Source of the DNA: Cohaesibacter gelatinilyticus
Lineage (GTDB): Bacteria; Pseudomonadota; Alphaproteobacteria; Rhizobiales; Cohaesibacteraceae
Reading direction: 5' to 3'
Assembly: GCF_900215605.1 (NCBI RefSeq)
Contig: NZ_OBEL01000002.1
Coordinates: 620,001 to 684,000, forward strand
DNA length: 64,000 nucleotides
Numbering within the stretch: the first letter of the stretch is position 1; every line of letters begins with the position of its first letter. A model generated the notes under the pieces. That model was not told the origin of the DNA. It worked only from the letters and a program-made list of their open reading frames with translations, and made no database searches. Positions 16,709 to 24,754 of this stretch are shown piece by piece. The position numbers and the translations under genes were made by a program.

Positions 16709-17287
16709 TTCTTTCCTCCTTGTTATTGGCGAAACAGGGACGGAGAAACGCTCCAGGCCAGAATTCGCCTTGTTTATAGCGACAATTAGTATCGGCAGCA
16801 CTATGAGTAAAGAACTGAAAAGAATTTTGGATCATATACAAATGATTACAGATGGAGAGTTGAGACCAAGCGTGAACCCAGTGTTGTGAAATTGAAATAG
16901 ATATCATTTATCCAGCTGGTATGTTTGCCTGGTTAAATTCCCAAAACCAGACCAGACCATGTCTCGATGAATCGCATTAACCTCGAATGATCTAATTATT
17001 TGCCAACCATCCTTTTGAATCTGAAGTTCGTTCGGTGCTCGCAGCTCTATGTGACGAACTTTAGATTCGGGTGACTAGAGCGCGTTCTGCGAAAAGTTGC
17101 AGACTTTTCGGATAGGAACTCGCTTAGACGATAGAGCGCGTTCACCTGACCGACAATTGCGGGCAGGCACTCTCATCAGAAATTCAAGATATCCATTGAC
17201 TTCTATAGCCAGGAACAGTGATTGTTCGACATGTTGCAGGCACATAATAAGTGCATATGCCTGTGTCTTTCCCAGAGGAGATTTCCG
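16709..17287. other. Intergenic region of 579 bp, no gene recognised
   Basis: This gap separates the divergent betaine transporter operon and the LysE-like gene. Apart from repeat A2 (17077-17125) and a short echo of its first half (AGAGCGCGTTC at 17133) I see no supported coding frame, RNA gene or clear operator. Promoters for both flanking units must lie here. Confidence 0.6.
17077..17125. repeat. RIME-like palindromic intergenic repeat, copy A2
   Basis: Nearly identical to copy A1: AGAGCGCGTTCTGCG, then AAAAGTTGCAGACTTTTCGG, then ATAGGAACTCGCTT. It differs from A1 at one base (AGGAAC for AAGAAC). Confidence 0.75.
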
Positions 17288-17935
17288 GTGACGCTTGAAT
17301 TGTTAATGCTGTATTTTCCGAATTTACTGATCATTCTCACGGTCTTCACCGTTGGGGTTGCCAGCCCCGGACCAGCAACATTGATGATCCTGGGCACGGC
17401 AATGTCACGGGGGCGAGCTTCGGCACTGGCCCTGTCATTTGGGATCGTCACCGGGTCATTCTTCTGGGGAACTGTTGCAGCATTCGGACTTGTTGCAGCG
17501 ATGAAAACATCCGCAGATTTATTCACGGCAATGAAAGTGGCTGGCGGAATATATTTGTTCTATCTGGCTTTTCGGGCCTGGCGCTCTGCTCTGACAACAG
17601 ATCAATCTCTCACCGTGAAAGCATCTGATAGTGTGAGCCTCGGGCGCAGCTATGTCCGGGGGTTACTGCTGCATCTAACCAACCCCAAGGCACCTTTGGT
17701 CTGGTTGGCAACGCTTTCTGTGGGGTTGGGCGAAACAGCACCATTTCCGTTTCTCATTCTGGCGATCACACTATGTATGCTCGTCGCAATGATCATTTTC
17801 ATCGGATATGCCGTTTTATTCTCCACGCCGACAGCAACCAGATTCTATATATCCTTCAGACGCCCGTTTGATGCGGTTCTGGGATTTCTTTTCGGTGCAG
17901 CGGCAATCAAGATCCTGACATCCCGACTGAATTGA
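17288..17935 (+). CDS. LysE/RhtB family amino-acid exporter
   Basis: Inner-membrane exporter of about 215 residues with six predicted membrane segments. The family signature is VASPGPATLMILGTAMSRGR near residues 20-40, followed by ALALSFGIVTGSFFWG and VAGGIYLFYLAFRAWRSAL. Start chosen at GTG 17288, 7 bp after AGAGGAG; a longer in-frame start at 17222 lacks a ribosome site. RhtB/LysE proteins export amino acids or homoserine lactones. It faces a second LysE-family gene tail to tail, 16 bp apart, but the two are only distantly alike. Confidence 0.85.
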   Translation: MTLELLMLYFPNLLIILTVFTVGVASPGPATLMILGTAMSRGRASALALSFGIVTGSFFWGTVAAFGLVAAMKTSADLFTAMKVAGGIYLFYLAFRAWRSALTTDQSLTVKASDSVSLGRSYVRGLLLHLTNPKAPLVWLATLSVGLGETAPFPFLILAITLCMLVAMIIFIGYAVLFSTPTATRFYISFRRPFDAVLGFLFGAAAIKILTSRLN

Positions 17936-17951
17936 CAAAGCTGCAACAGCA

Positions 17952-18584
17952 TCATTGACGATTGAACGCGACATTCAGACCAAGAGCAACCAGAATGCCG
18001 CCGCCCAATCGCTGCGCGATGCGATTGGCAGAAGCCGAGCTCTTGAAATACACCGCCAGCCTGTCAGCCAGAACCACACATAGCATATCTGCGCTCGAAA
18101 AGACGATATTCACGATCGTCCCAAGAATGAGCAATTGCACCCACATAGCAAATCCTGCATTGGGATCGGTAAATTGCGGTAGAAATGTAAGATAGAAAAT
18201 CGCAGTCTTGGGATTCAGAACCTCGACCGTGACACTTTCCCAAAATGCCCGTCGCGGGCTTTTCGGATCTATCTTCAGATCCGTACTTTCCAGAAGTGCG
18301 CTTGATGTAAACATCTTGTAGCCCAGCCAGATCAGATAGACCGCACCACCAAATTTCAGAGCCAGATAAAGAACCGGCACAGCCTTGAAAACCAAGGCCA
18401 GACCGAAAGCCGCCGCCAAAACATGGACATACCCACCAATATGGATGCCAAAAGCAGCAAACCAGCCAGCCCGTTGTCCACGCGCGATGGTCTGAGCCGT
18501 TGTATAGAGCGTAGCGGGGCCTGGCATATAGGCAAAGATGCAGGTTGCCAGAAAAAATGCGATCAAAAGGTCAGTGGATGGCAT
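17952..18584 (-). CDS. LysE/RhtB family translocator
   Basis: Six-span exporter of about 210 residues. FAYMPGPATLYTTAQTIARG is the N-terminal signature, then AFGIHIGGYVHVLAAAFGLA, FGGAVYLIWLGYKMF, and VEVLNPKTAIFYLTFLPQFT, the conserved NPK loop. I begin at ATG 18584 (MPSTDLLIAFF); an in-frame ATG 15 bp upstream is possible and the frame stays open to 18671. Substrate unknown. Confidence 0.83.
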   Translation of the reverse strand: MPSTDLLIAFFLATCIFAYMPGPATLYTTAQTIARGQRAGWFAAFGIHIGGYVHVLAAAFGLALVFKAVPVLYLALKFGGAVYLIWLGYKMFTSSALLESTDLKIDPKSPRRAFWESVTVEVLNPKTAIFYLTFLPQFTDPNAGFAMWVQLLILGTIVNIVFSSADMLCVVLADRLAVYFKSSASANRIAQRLGGGILVALGLNVAFNRQ

Positions 18585-18773
18585 GAAGACAGCTCTCATC
18601 AACTCGGCATGGCGGGAACCAAAATCTACACCGCACCCAATGTGATAGCAATTTAATACCGCCAACAACAATCACAGTTCGATTATGATCGAAGCATTCA
18701 TATCTTACTCTCTTGTATATCTTGAAAAACGGCACGTCGGGTACCCGATCTACAAGAGGAAGGTCCATATGCA

Positions 18774-19175
18774 ATGACATCGCCAAATCCGAGAATGGAA
18801 CTCGCATTGCTGGCACTATTGGCATTGCTTTGGGGGTCATCCTACTTGTTCATCAAAATGGCAGTCACCGAAATCCCGCCCATCACTCTGATCGCACTGC
18901 GGGTCTTCGGTGCTGCAGTCTTCCTTATCATCGTGATGAGAATCCGATCCGAAAAGCTACCCAGAGATAGCAAGACCTGGCGGATGTTGTTTCTACAGGC
19001 AATCTTCAACAGTATTGGGGCCTGGAGCGTGTTGGCATGGGGTCAACAATATGTGGACTCGGGTCTGGCGAGTGTTCTGAACTCCACATCGCCAATATTC
19101 GTCTTTCTGATCACGGCAACAATCACCCATCATGAGACTCTCGATGGGCGTAGCAAGCCAGGCTCATTCACTTGA
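18774..19175 (+). pseudogene. Truncated EamA/DMT-family transporter
   Basis: The frame encodes MTSPNPRMELALLALLALLW, then GSSYLFIKMAV, an EamA domain start, and continues through the fourth membrane segment (STSPIFVFLITATITHHETL). It then breaks into DGRSKPGSFT and stops after 133 codons, whereas DMT exporters have about 280-300 residues and two EamA repeats. The 3' end overlaps the tail of the phosphatase gene at 19168. The second repeat is missing entirely, so this is best read as a remnant left by a deletion that joined it to the phosphatase gene. Confidence 0.75.
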
Positions 19176-19902
19176 TGGGCAAGAGCGGTTCTCTGCCTTT
19201 GTCGGTCAAGATCCAGCAATCCCGCCCTTCAAACACGGCAGGCATCAGCGGATGACCATAGCCGCACCCGGTATCCAGCGCTATGCGATTGCCAAAATGC
19301 GTGGCCTCATCCACCGGAGTGTGGCCATGCACCACGAGAAACGGATGTTCGGTTCTATCATCAAGAAATCCATCCCGGATCCAGACAAGATCATCCTTAT
19401 CCTGCTGCTCCAACGGCACACCGGCCCGAATGCCCGCATGAACGAACAGACAGTCCCCCTCTTGGTGAGAATAGTGCAAGCTATCCAGAAAATTCAGATG
19501 CTCCTGTGGCACCACAGCACGCGCCCGCTGGTGAATATTCTCGATCCGCTCTTTCTCGGCAATGGCCACGCCATAGGATTCCAGAGTTTCCACCCCACCG
19601 ATGCGCTCATGAAACCAGTGATAACCCACCGGCAAATGCTTGTCGGTGCGCGGATAATCTTCCATGAACATGGAGAACATGCGGTCATGATTGCCCAACA
19701 GGCAAATCCAGTTACGCCCCTTGGCAAGGCCTTCCATCAGAAACTCGATAACCTCACGGCTCTGCGGTCCGCGATCGACATAATCGCCCAGAAAGACAAT
19801 GCGGGCATCCCGTCCGCCATCCTGCTCTATTCTGTCAATGGCATCCTGCATCCGGTCCGGCGCACCATGAATGTCGCCGATGGCATAAAGTCTTTCAGTC
19901 AA
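19168..19902 (-). CDS. PPP-type serine/threonine metallophosphatase
   Basis: Cytoplasmic calcineurin-like phosphoesterase of 244 residues. The metal-site signatures are complete: YAIGDIHGAPDRM (residues 6-18), FLGDYVDRGPQSREV, LLGNHDRMF, then VHAGIRAGVPL and FLVVHGHTPV. These are motifs of bacterial PPP-family protein phosphatases (PrpA/PrpB-like, also distant from ApaH). Mn2+ or Fe would be bound by the Asp/His/Asn residues. It follows the SDR gene (19956-20720) on the same strand after a 53-bp gap. Physiological target unknown. Confidence 0.87.
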   Translation of the reverse strand: MTERLYAIGDIHGAPDRMQDAIDRIEQDGGRDARIVFLGDYVDRGPQSREVIEFLMEGLAKGRNWICLLGNHDRMFSMFMEDYPRTDKHLPVGYHWFHERIGGVETLESYGVAIAEKERIENIHQRARAVVPQEHLNFLDSLHYSHQEGDCLFVHAGIRAGVPLEQQDKDDLVWIRDGFLDDRTEHPFLVVHGHTPVDEATHFGNRIALDTGCGYGHPLMPAVFEGRDCWILTDKGREPLLPIK

Positions 19903-19955
19903 TTTTCAGGCCTCAAAGTTGGAAAAGGTGCAGGGCGGAAAGGAAAGGAAGAGCC

Positions 19956-20720
19956 TCACGGCAACAGCCCGCCAGCAACGGTCAGAATGGTGCCGGAGAC
20001 AAATCCGGCTTTATCAGACGCCAGCCAGACAGCAGCCTCGGCTATGTCCGTGGGCTGAGCAATTCGCCCCAATGGCGTGGCAGCGGCAATCATCGCCGGG
20101 CGGTCCGGATTGCCTTCACGTTGATGCATATCGGTCTGTGTGGTGCCAACGCGAATGGCGCAGACCCGCACACCAACCAGTCCAAGCTCCTTGCCCGCAC
20201 CAATGGTCATGGTCTCCACTGCGCCCTTGGAGGCAGCATAATGGATATATTCGCCCGGGCTTCCCACACTAGCCGCGACAGATGACATATTGACGACGCA
20301 GCCCCCTGCCCCACCTTCATCTGCGCGCATGCGCTTTGCCGCTTCCTGCAAGCAATAGATCGAGCCAAACAGATTGGCCTCGAAGGTGGCATAGAGCGTC
20401 TCTTTCTTCAGATCCGTGATGCTCGTGCTTCCACCAATGATGCCAGCATTATTGACCAGACAAGTGACTGGCCCCAAGGCTTCATCGCAAGTCACGAACA
20501 TCGCTTTCACGGCATCCTGATCTGCCACATCGCCTTGCACGGCAATGGCACGAACGCCTTCCGCCTCACATTGAGCGACAGTCTGCTGCGCGCCTTTCAG
20601 ATCAGACTTATAATTCACGCAGACATCATATCCATCTTTGGCAAAGGTAAGTGCAGTCGCCGCGCCAATGCCTTTGCTGGCCCCGGTGATCAGAGCAATC
20701 TTCTTTGCAGATAGGGTCAT
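19956..20720 (-). CDS. Short-chain dehydrogenase/reductase (SDR), classical
   Basis: 254-residue NAD(P)-dependent oxidoreductase. The dinucleotide motif is ALITGASKGIGAATALTFA (9-27), then LVNNAGII, catalytic Ser in VVNMSSVAASVGS, and YIHYAASKGAVE with the YxxxK pair. The C-terminus SDKAGFVSGTILTVAGGLLP is typical of FabG-like enzymes. Asn following the first strand (CVNYKSDLKG) resembles NADP-preferring glucose-1-dehydrogenase-like members. Substrate not predictable; the phosphatase gene lies downstream on the same strand. Confidence 0.85.
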   Translation of the reverse strand: MTLSAKKIALITGASKGIGAATALTFAKDGYDVCVNYKSDLKGAQQTVAQCEAEGVRAIAVQGDVADQDAVKAMFVTCDEALGPVTCLVNNAGIIGGSTSITDLKKETLYATFEANLFGSIYCLQEAAKRMRADEGGAGGCVVNMSSVAASVGSPGEYIHYAASKGAVETMTIGAGKELGLVGVRVCAIRVGTTQTDMHQREGNPDRPAMIAAATPLGRIAQPTDIAEAAVWLASDKAGFVSGTILTVAGGLLP

Positions 20721-20904
20721 GGAAAATGCCTTCGCTCACATCATCATGAATTTGGGAGACCGATGACAGAGACGCTGTCATACTGGAATCGGTAGGAAGA
20801 GACCTCTTTTTGCAAAAAATTTGTCCAAATGTCCATCGGCTTCCTGCCCGTTCGTCATGTCTATGAAGGCAATCTCGCCTTTGAAGCGATAGAAAGAGGA
20901 AAAT

Positions 20905-21414
20905 ATGACGATCTGGACAATTCTCGCAAGCACCATAGCAGTCGTGGCCCTGGCCGCAGCAGGCACATTGTTGCTGCCAAAACAAATAAAGGTCGAGCGG
21001 CAGGCAACCATTTCTGCAACACCCTCAGCAATATTGACCCTTGCTGCATCCAATGAAGGATACCAGCGCTTCAATCCCTATCTGAGCGCAGATCCAAATC
21101 TGAAAATCTCTCACTTTGGCCCCTCATCCGGCATCGGCTCAGGTTTCACATTTGACGGCAAGGATGGAAAAGGCAGTCAAACGGTTGCAGAGCTCTCCTC
21201 CAATTCAGTGCGCTATGCCATTGATCTTGGCCCCATGGGCAAACCAGCCCAGACAATCGAAGTAAATCCGGTGACAGGTGGCTCCCTTGTGACATGGAGC
21301 ATGGATATGGACCTTGGCTACAATCCAATCGCCCGCATCTTTGGCCTCTTCATGGATGGCATGGTGGGCAGGACATTCGAACAAGGCCTTGACAATCTGG
21401 CCACCGCTACTTGA
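20905..21414 (+). CDS. SRPBCC family (polyketide cyclase-like) membrane-anchored protein
   Basis: 169 residues. One hydrophobic segment at 4-24 (IWTILASTIAVVALAAAGTL) probably anchors the protein, with the rest outside or inside the membrane. The remaining domain resembles SRPBCC proteins: VERQATISATPSAILTLAA, GYQRFNPYLS, and GGSLVTWSMDMDLGYNPIAR. GAAAGAGGAAAATATGACG supplies a ribosome site. It is the first of three tightly spaced genes with the DGPF protein and the ECF42-type sigma factor, and is thus probably part of that regulatory operon. Confidence 0.72.
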   Translation: MTIWTILASTIAVVALAAAGTLLLPKQIKVERQATISATPSAILTLAASNEGYQRFNPYLSADPNLKISHFGPSSGIGSGFTFDGKDGKGSQTVAELSSNSVRYAIDLGPMGKPAQTIEVNPVTGGSLVTWSMDMDLGYNPIARIFGLFMDGMVGRTFEQGLDNLATAT

Positions 21415-21444
21415 GTTTGAGGCTTGAAATAAAGGAAGACTTTC

Positions 21445-21798
21445 ATGCGTTATACATTTTTGCTCTATACCGACCCCGCTGACCTTGCCGACATGACCCA
21501 GCAAGATTGGGAGGCCGAAAAAGAGGTTTACGGCGCTTATATTGGTGCCCTGAATGCTGCCGGGGTTTTTGTCGACACCGACTGGCTGCAACCAGTGCAA
21601 ACCGCCACGACACTTTCCCTGAAAGGTGGCACCATACAGGTTCAGGATGGCCCTTTTGCCGACACCAAGGAAACTCTGGGCGGTTATTTTGTCATCGACG
21701 TGCCCGACCTTGATGCGGCCATGGCCTGGGCTGAAAAATGCCCGGCCGCCAAAACCGGTAAGGTGGAAATTCGCGCCTCCGCAATGGGGACCATATGA
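21445..21798 (+). CDS. YCII-related/DGPF-domain protein of the ECF42 type
   Basis: 117-residue cytoplasmic protein of the dimeric ferredoxin-like YciI fold. The family tetrapeptide DGPF is present in QVQDGPFADTKETLGGYFV (residues about 68-86), with MRYTFLLYTDP at the start and a C-terminal AAKTGKVEIRAS strand. Proteins of this family are almost always encoded next to ECF42 sigma factors, as here: its stop overlaps the sigma start (ATGA). Their biochemical role is not established. Confidence 0.85.
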   Translation: MRYTFLLYTDPADLADMTQQDWEAEKEVYGAYIGALNAAGVFVDTDWLQPVQTATTLSLKGGTIQVQDGPFADTKETLGGYFVIDVPDLDAAMAWAEKCPAAKTGKVEIRASAMGTI

Positions 21799-23006
21799 GT
21801 AATCCATCCCGCGCAGCAGAAATAGCAGCGCGGGATTCCTATGGTCGGCTGCTGGCATTCCTGTCATCCCGCACCCATGACATCGCCATGGCCGAGGATG
21901 CTCTGGCGGATGCCTTTGCCAAAGCACTCAGCCATTGGCCGGAGCATGGCATTCCTCAAAACCCGGACGCCTGGCTCCTGACCGCAGCCCGCAACAAGCT
22001 GACTGACAATCAGCGCCACCAGACCCGCTTCCCAACCCAGAGCGAGATCCCGGAAGGATCGTCAGAACATGATGCAGACACGACCATTCCGGATGAGCGC
22101 CTCTCACTGCTGATGGTTTGCGCCCATCCATCCATAGCGCCTGACATACATGTACCCTTGATGTTGCAAACCGTGCTTGGGATGGAAGCCAAAACCATTG
22201 CTCACTTGTTTCTGGTCTCGCCAGCAGCATTGGCCAAGCGATTGGTGCGGGCAAAGACAAAAATTCGCGATGCAGGCATTCCGTTCAAGATCCCCGATGA
22301 TGACAGCTTGCCCGATCGAAGTATGGCCATCTTCGAGGCCATCTACGCGCTGCATGCCCATGACTGGCTGGATCCAAAGGATGCCATGGGTGAAGAAGCC
22401 CTGTATTTGGCAGATCTGTTATGCCGCCTGATGCCAGGCAATGCCGAAGCCCTTGGGCTGGCAGCGCTGATCGCCCTGAGCCAATCCAGGGCAAATGCAC
22501 GAATCATCGACAATCAGCTGATCCCAACCCACGAACAGGATCCGTCCCGTTGGAACAATCAGCTCATCCAATATGGCTCCAGACAATTGAGACGAGCCTA
22601 TCAATTGGGCTCAATCGGACGCTTTCAGATAGAAGCGGCCATCGAAGCAGCCCATATCGCAAGAAAAGACACCGGCAAGACGGATTGGGCGGCGCTGAAC
22701 AAGCTCTATTTCGCGCTTCAAAAAATCGCCCCGAGCGCCGGAGCTCTGGTCGCACAAGCCGCCATTACCGGACGATTGCACGGCCCAAAGCAAGGGCTGG
22801 ATGCATTGGAACAAGTCGAACAGCAAGTCGGCTCTGCATTCCAGCCCCTATGGGCATCCCGCGCCGAGATGCATGCGCAATTGAATGAAAATGAAGCAGC
22901 CAGCCGCTGCTACCGAAAAGCCTTGTCACTGACCACAGACGGCCCAACCATCAAGCTCCTGAACAAGAAGCTTCTGGCTTTGGAGGCAAATTCCATCGCA
23001 AAATAA
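21795..23006 (+). CDS. ECF42-type RNA polymerase sigma factor with long C-terminal extension
   Basis: 403 residues, more than twice the length of a plain ECF sigma factor. Region 2 spans about 8-80 (SYGRLLAFLSSRTHDIAMAE, ALADAFAKALSHWPEHG, PDAWLLTAARNKLTDNQRH), and region 4 lies around 115-165 (LMLQTVLGMEAKTIAHLFLV, SPAALAKRLVRAKTKIRDAG). The remaining 230 residues form the DUF6596/TPR-like extension (FEAIYALHAHDWLDP, GEEALYLADLLCRLMPGNAE) characteristic of ECF42. No anti-sigma gene is adjacent; in this group the extension and the DGPF partner are thought to control activity. Confidence 0.88.
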   Translation: MSNPSRAAEIAARDSYGRLLAFLSSRTHDIAMAEDALADAFAKALSHWPEHGIPQNPDAWLLTAARNKLTDNQRHQTRFPTQSEIPEGSSEHDADTTIPDERLSLLMVCAHPSIAPDIHVPLMLQTVLGMEAKTIAHLFLVSPAALAKRLVRAKTKIRDAGIPFKIPDDDSLPDRSMAIFEAIYALHAHDWLDPKDAMGEEALYLADLLCRLMPGNAEALGLAALIALSQSRANARIIDNQLIPTHEQDPSRWNNQLIQYGSRQLRRAYQLGSIGRFQIEAAIEAAHIARKDTGKTDWAALNKLYFALQKIAPSAGALVAQAAITGRLHGPKQGLDALEQVEQQVGSAFQPLWASRAEMHAQLNENEAASRCYRKALSLTTDGPTIKLLNKKLLALEANSIAK

Positions 23007-23055
23007 ACCCCTGAAAATAGACGCATTTTTCAGATCAAAATATGCTTTGACGTCT

Positions 23056-23955
23056 TTAAGCGCTATCACTTTCATTGAGCAAGACTGATGCATCCTGGCT
23101 ATTCATGTAAGAGCAGATCGCCTGCGCCAGACCTGATGCAGAGCCGGGAACAATATTGAAAAACATTGCCGGTTCAATCAGCTCCAGCTCTGTCAGAAGG
23201 AAGTCACCGTCAGACATCATGACGCCATCAACCCGCGCATAAAGTGGTAGGGTAGCAAGGTCAGATAGACAGGCAGTTGCTGCTCCAATGGCAGTGACAG
23301 GTGCATCCGCAGGGGTCACCGTCACGCCATATTGGCTATTGGCCCGCCAGTCTTCAGCGGATGGCATGCGCGTCACCGCATGAGAAAAGCCACCATTCAG
23401 GAAAATCATCGACAGCTCACCCTGTTTGATCTCAGGGACCCAATCTTGCAGGATATGTGGCCTGTCGATCTCCAGAACGTCCGGCAGCGGTCCCTCCAGC
23501 ATGCGCACGCCATGGCCGCTTTGCCCAATGGCAGGCTTGATGACCGCCCGCGGCCAATCTTGCGCTTCCATGACAGGCAGCACCTGCTCGGTCTTGTCGA
23601 TCAGAATGGTCTTTGGAACAGTAACGCCCCTTTGCTGCAAATCCAGCAAATAGGATTTCTCCATATTCCAGGCCATCAGCTTCGGACAATTGCCAAAACG
23701 CCCGCCAGCCTCGCTGACCTCATCCAACCAATCCCGAAAGACTTGCGGATATTTGGCATAATCCCAGATCGCCAATGGCAAGATCAGATCGGCATCCGCA
23801 AAGGCCTGAACCCCATCCTGCCAGGGCAAGACGGTCACGGAATACCCTTCCACCTCCAAGGCTTCCATCACCACCAGCAAACCTTCACCCGGCAAGGGCC
23901 AATCGTTGCAGGTGGCAATTGCGATGGAAAGCGGACTGGACGGACAGCCTTTCAT
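23056..23955 (-). CDS. RimK-like ATP-grasp protein
   Basis: About 299 residues. ATP-grasp fold with PKLMAWNMEKSYLLDLQQRG, KTILIDKTEQVL, the nucleotide-binding loop AVIKPAIGQSGHGVRMLEG (around 150-168), and LARVDGVMMSDGDFLLTELE followed by PAMFFN near the end, where Glu and Asn would hold Mg2+. Family members ligate amino acids or make peptide-like products. I start at ATG 23955 (MKGCPSSPLSIAIATCNDW); the frame extends to 24006 without a good ribosome site. It lies tail to tail with the ECF42 sigma gene and is otherwise isolated. Substrate unknown. Confidence 0.75.
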   Translation of the reverse strand: MKGCPSSPLSIAIATCNDWPLPGEGLLVVMEALEVEGYSVTVLPWQDGVQAFADADLILPLAIWDYAKYPQVFRDWLDEVSEAGGRFGNCPKLMAWNMEKSYLLDLQQRGVTVPKTILIDKTEQVLPVMEAQDWPRAVIKPAIGQSGHGVRMLEGPLPDVLEIDRPHILQDWVPEIKQGELSMIFLNGGFSHAVTRMPSAEDWRANSQYGVTVTPADAPVTAIGAATACLSDLATLPLYARVDGVMMSDGDFLLTELELIEPAMFFNIVPGSASGLAQAICSYMNSQDASVLLNESDSA

Positions 23956-24104
23956 GAAATACACCTGCAAATAAGAAGAACAAAGACATGCAAAATGCGG
24001 CTTCACGGTGATCGTGCCAATGGTTGCTATTACAGCTTAGACTCAGCGCAGCAAAGCGGCGAGGCTATCTTCTACAGGACAGCGGCAAGCACCATAAGCT
24101 ACGA

Positions 24105-24494
24105 TCAGTCAGCACCGCCAAAATAAACAAAACTCATCTTGTTGCCATCAAGATCACGGACATAAGCTCCGTAAAAATCAGGTCCATATTGCGGACGCGG
24201 CCCCGGTTCCCCCTCACTGGTGCCACCAGCAGAGAGTGCCGCTGCATAGGCCGCTTGCACTTCGGCCTCATTTTCACATAGCAAACCCACCATATTACCA
24301 TTACCTGGCGTTGCTGCTTCCTTATTGAACGGAGGCGTCACCCAAATCCGCCCGCCTCCACGCAGGCCATAGCAAAAACCATTGGGCATGAATTCCATGA
24401 CCACCGCTCCACCAACCAGAGGTAGGACAGCATCAAAATAGGCCCTTGCTTTTGTTACATCGTTGGAACCGATCATCACATAATTTAAAGACAT
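24105..24494 (-). CDS. VOC family (glyoxalase/bleomycin-resistance-like) protein
   Basis: 129-residue protein with two beta-alpha-beta-beta-beta modules: LNYVMIGSNDVTKARAYFDA at the N-terminus and GAYVRDLDGNKMSFVYFG at the C-terminus. His is absent from the usual first metal position (NYVMIG), so it may bind a small molecule without the standard metal site, or be a non-catalytic member. Single gene, same strand as the ATP-grasp gene. Confidence 0.78.
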   Translation of the reverse strand: MSLNYVMIGSNDVTKARAYFDAVLPLVGGAVVMEFMPNGFCYGLRGGGRIWVTPPFNKEAATPGNGNMVGLLCENEAEVQAAYAAALSAGGTSEGEPGPRPQYGPDFYGAYVRDLDGNKMSFVYFGGAD

Positions 24495-24754
24495 TATACG
24501 CCTCGCCTGAATTCAGAACAAAATAGGAACATATCATCTCCCCAAGCATATAACAACCCCTGGAATACTCGGTCCGTTTATAGGCTTGCGCCCAATAAAC
24601 TCTGCTTTCCTACGCTTCTTGATGAGCTAACGGAATTGATCAGAGCGGGAGATCTCCCAGAAGGCCTCCCTTTCCCACAAACACCACAGGTGCTGCGTGA
24701 TGCCCAAGAAGTGAGGCAAAAAACTATTCTTCACCACCCAAGACTCATCGCAGT

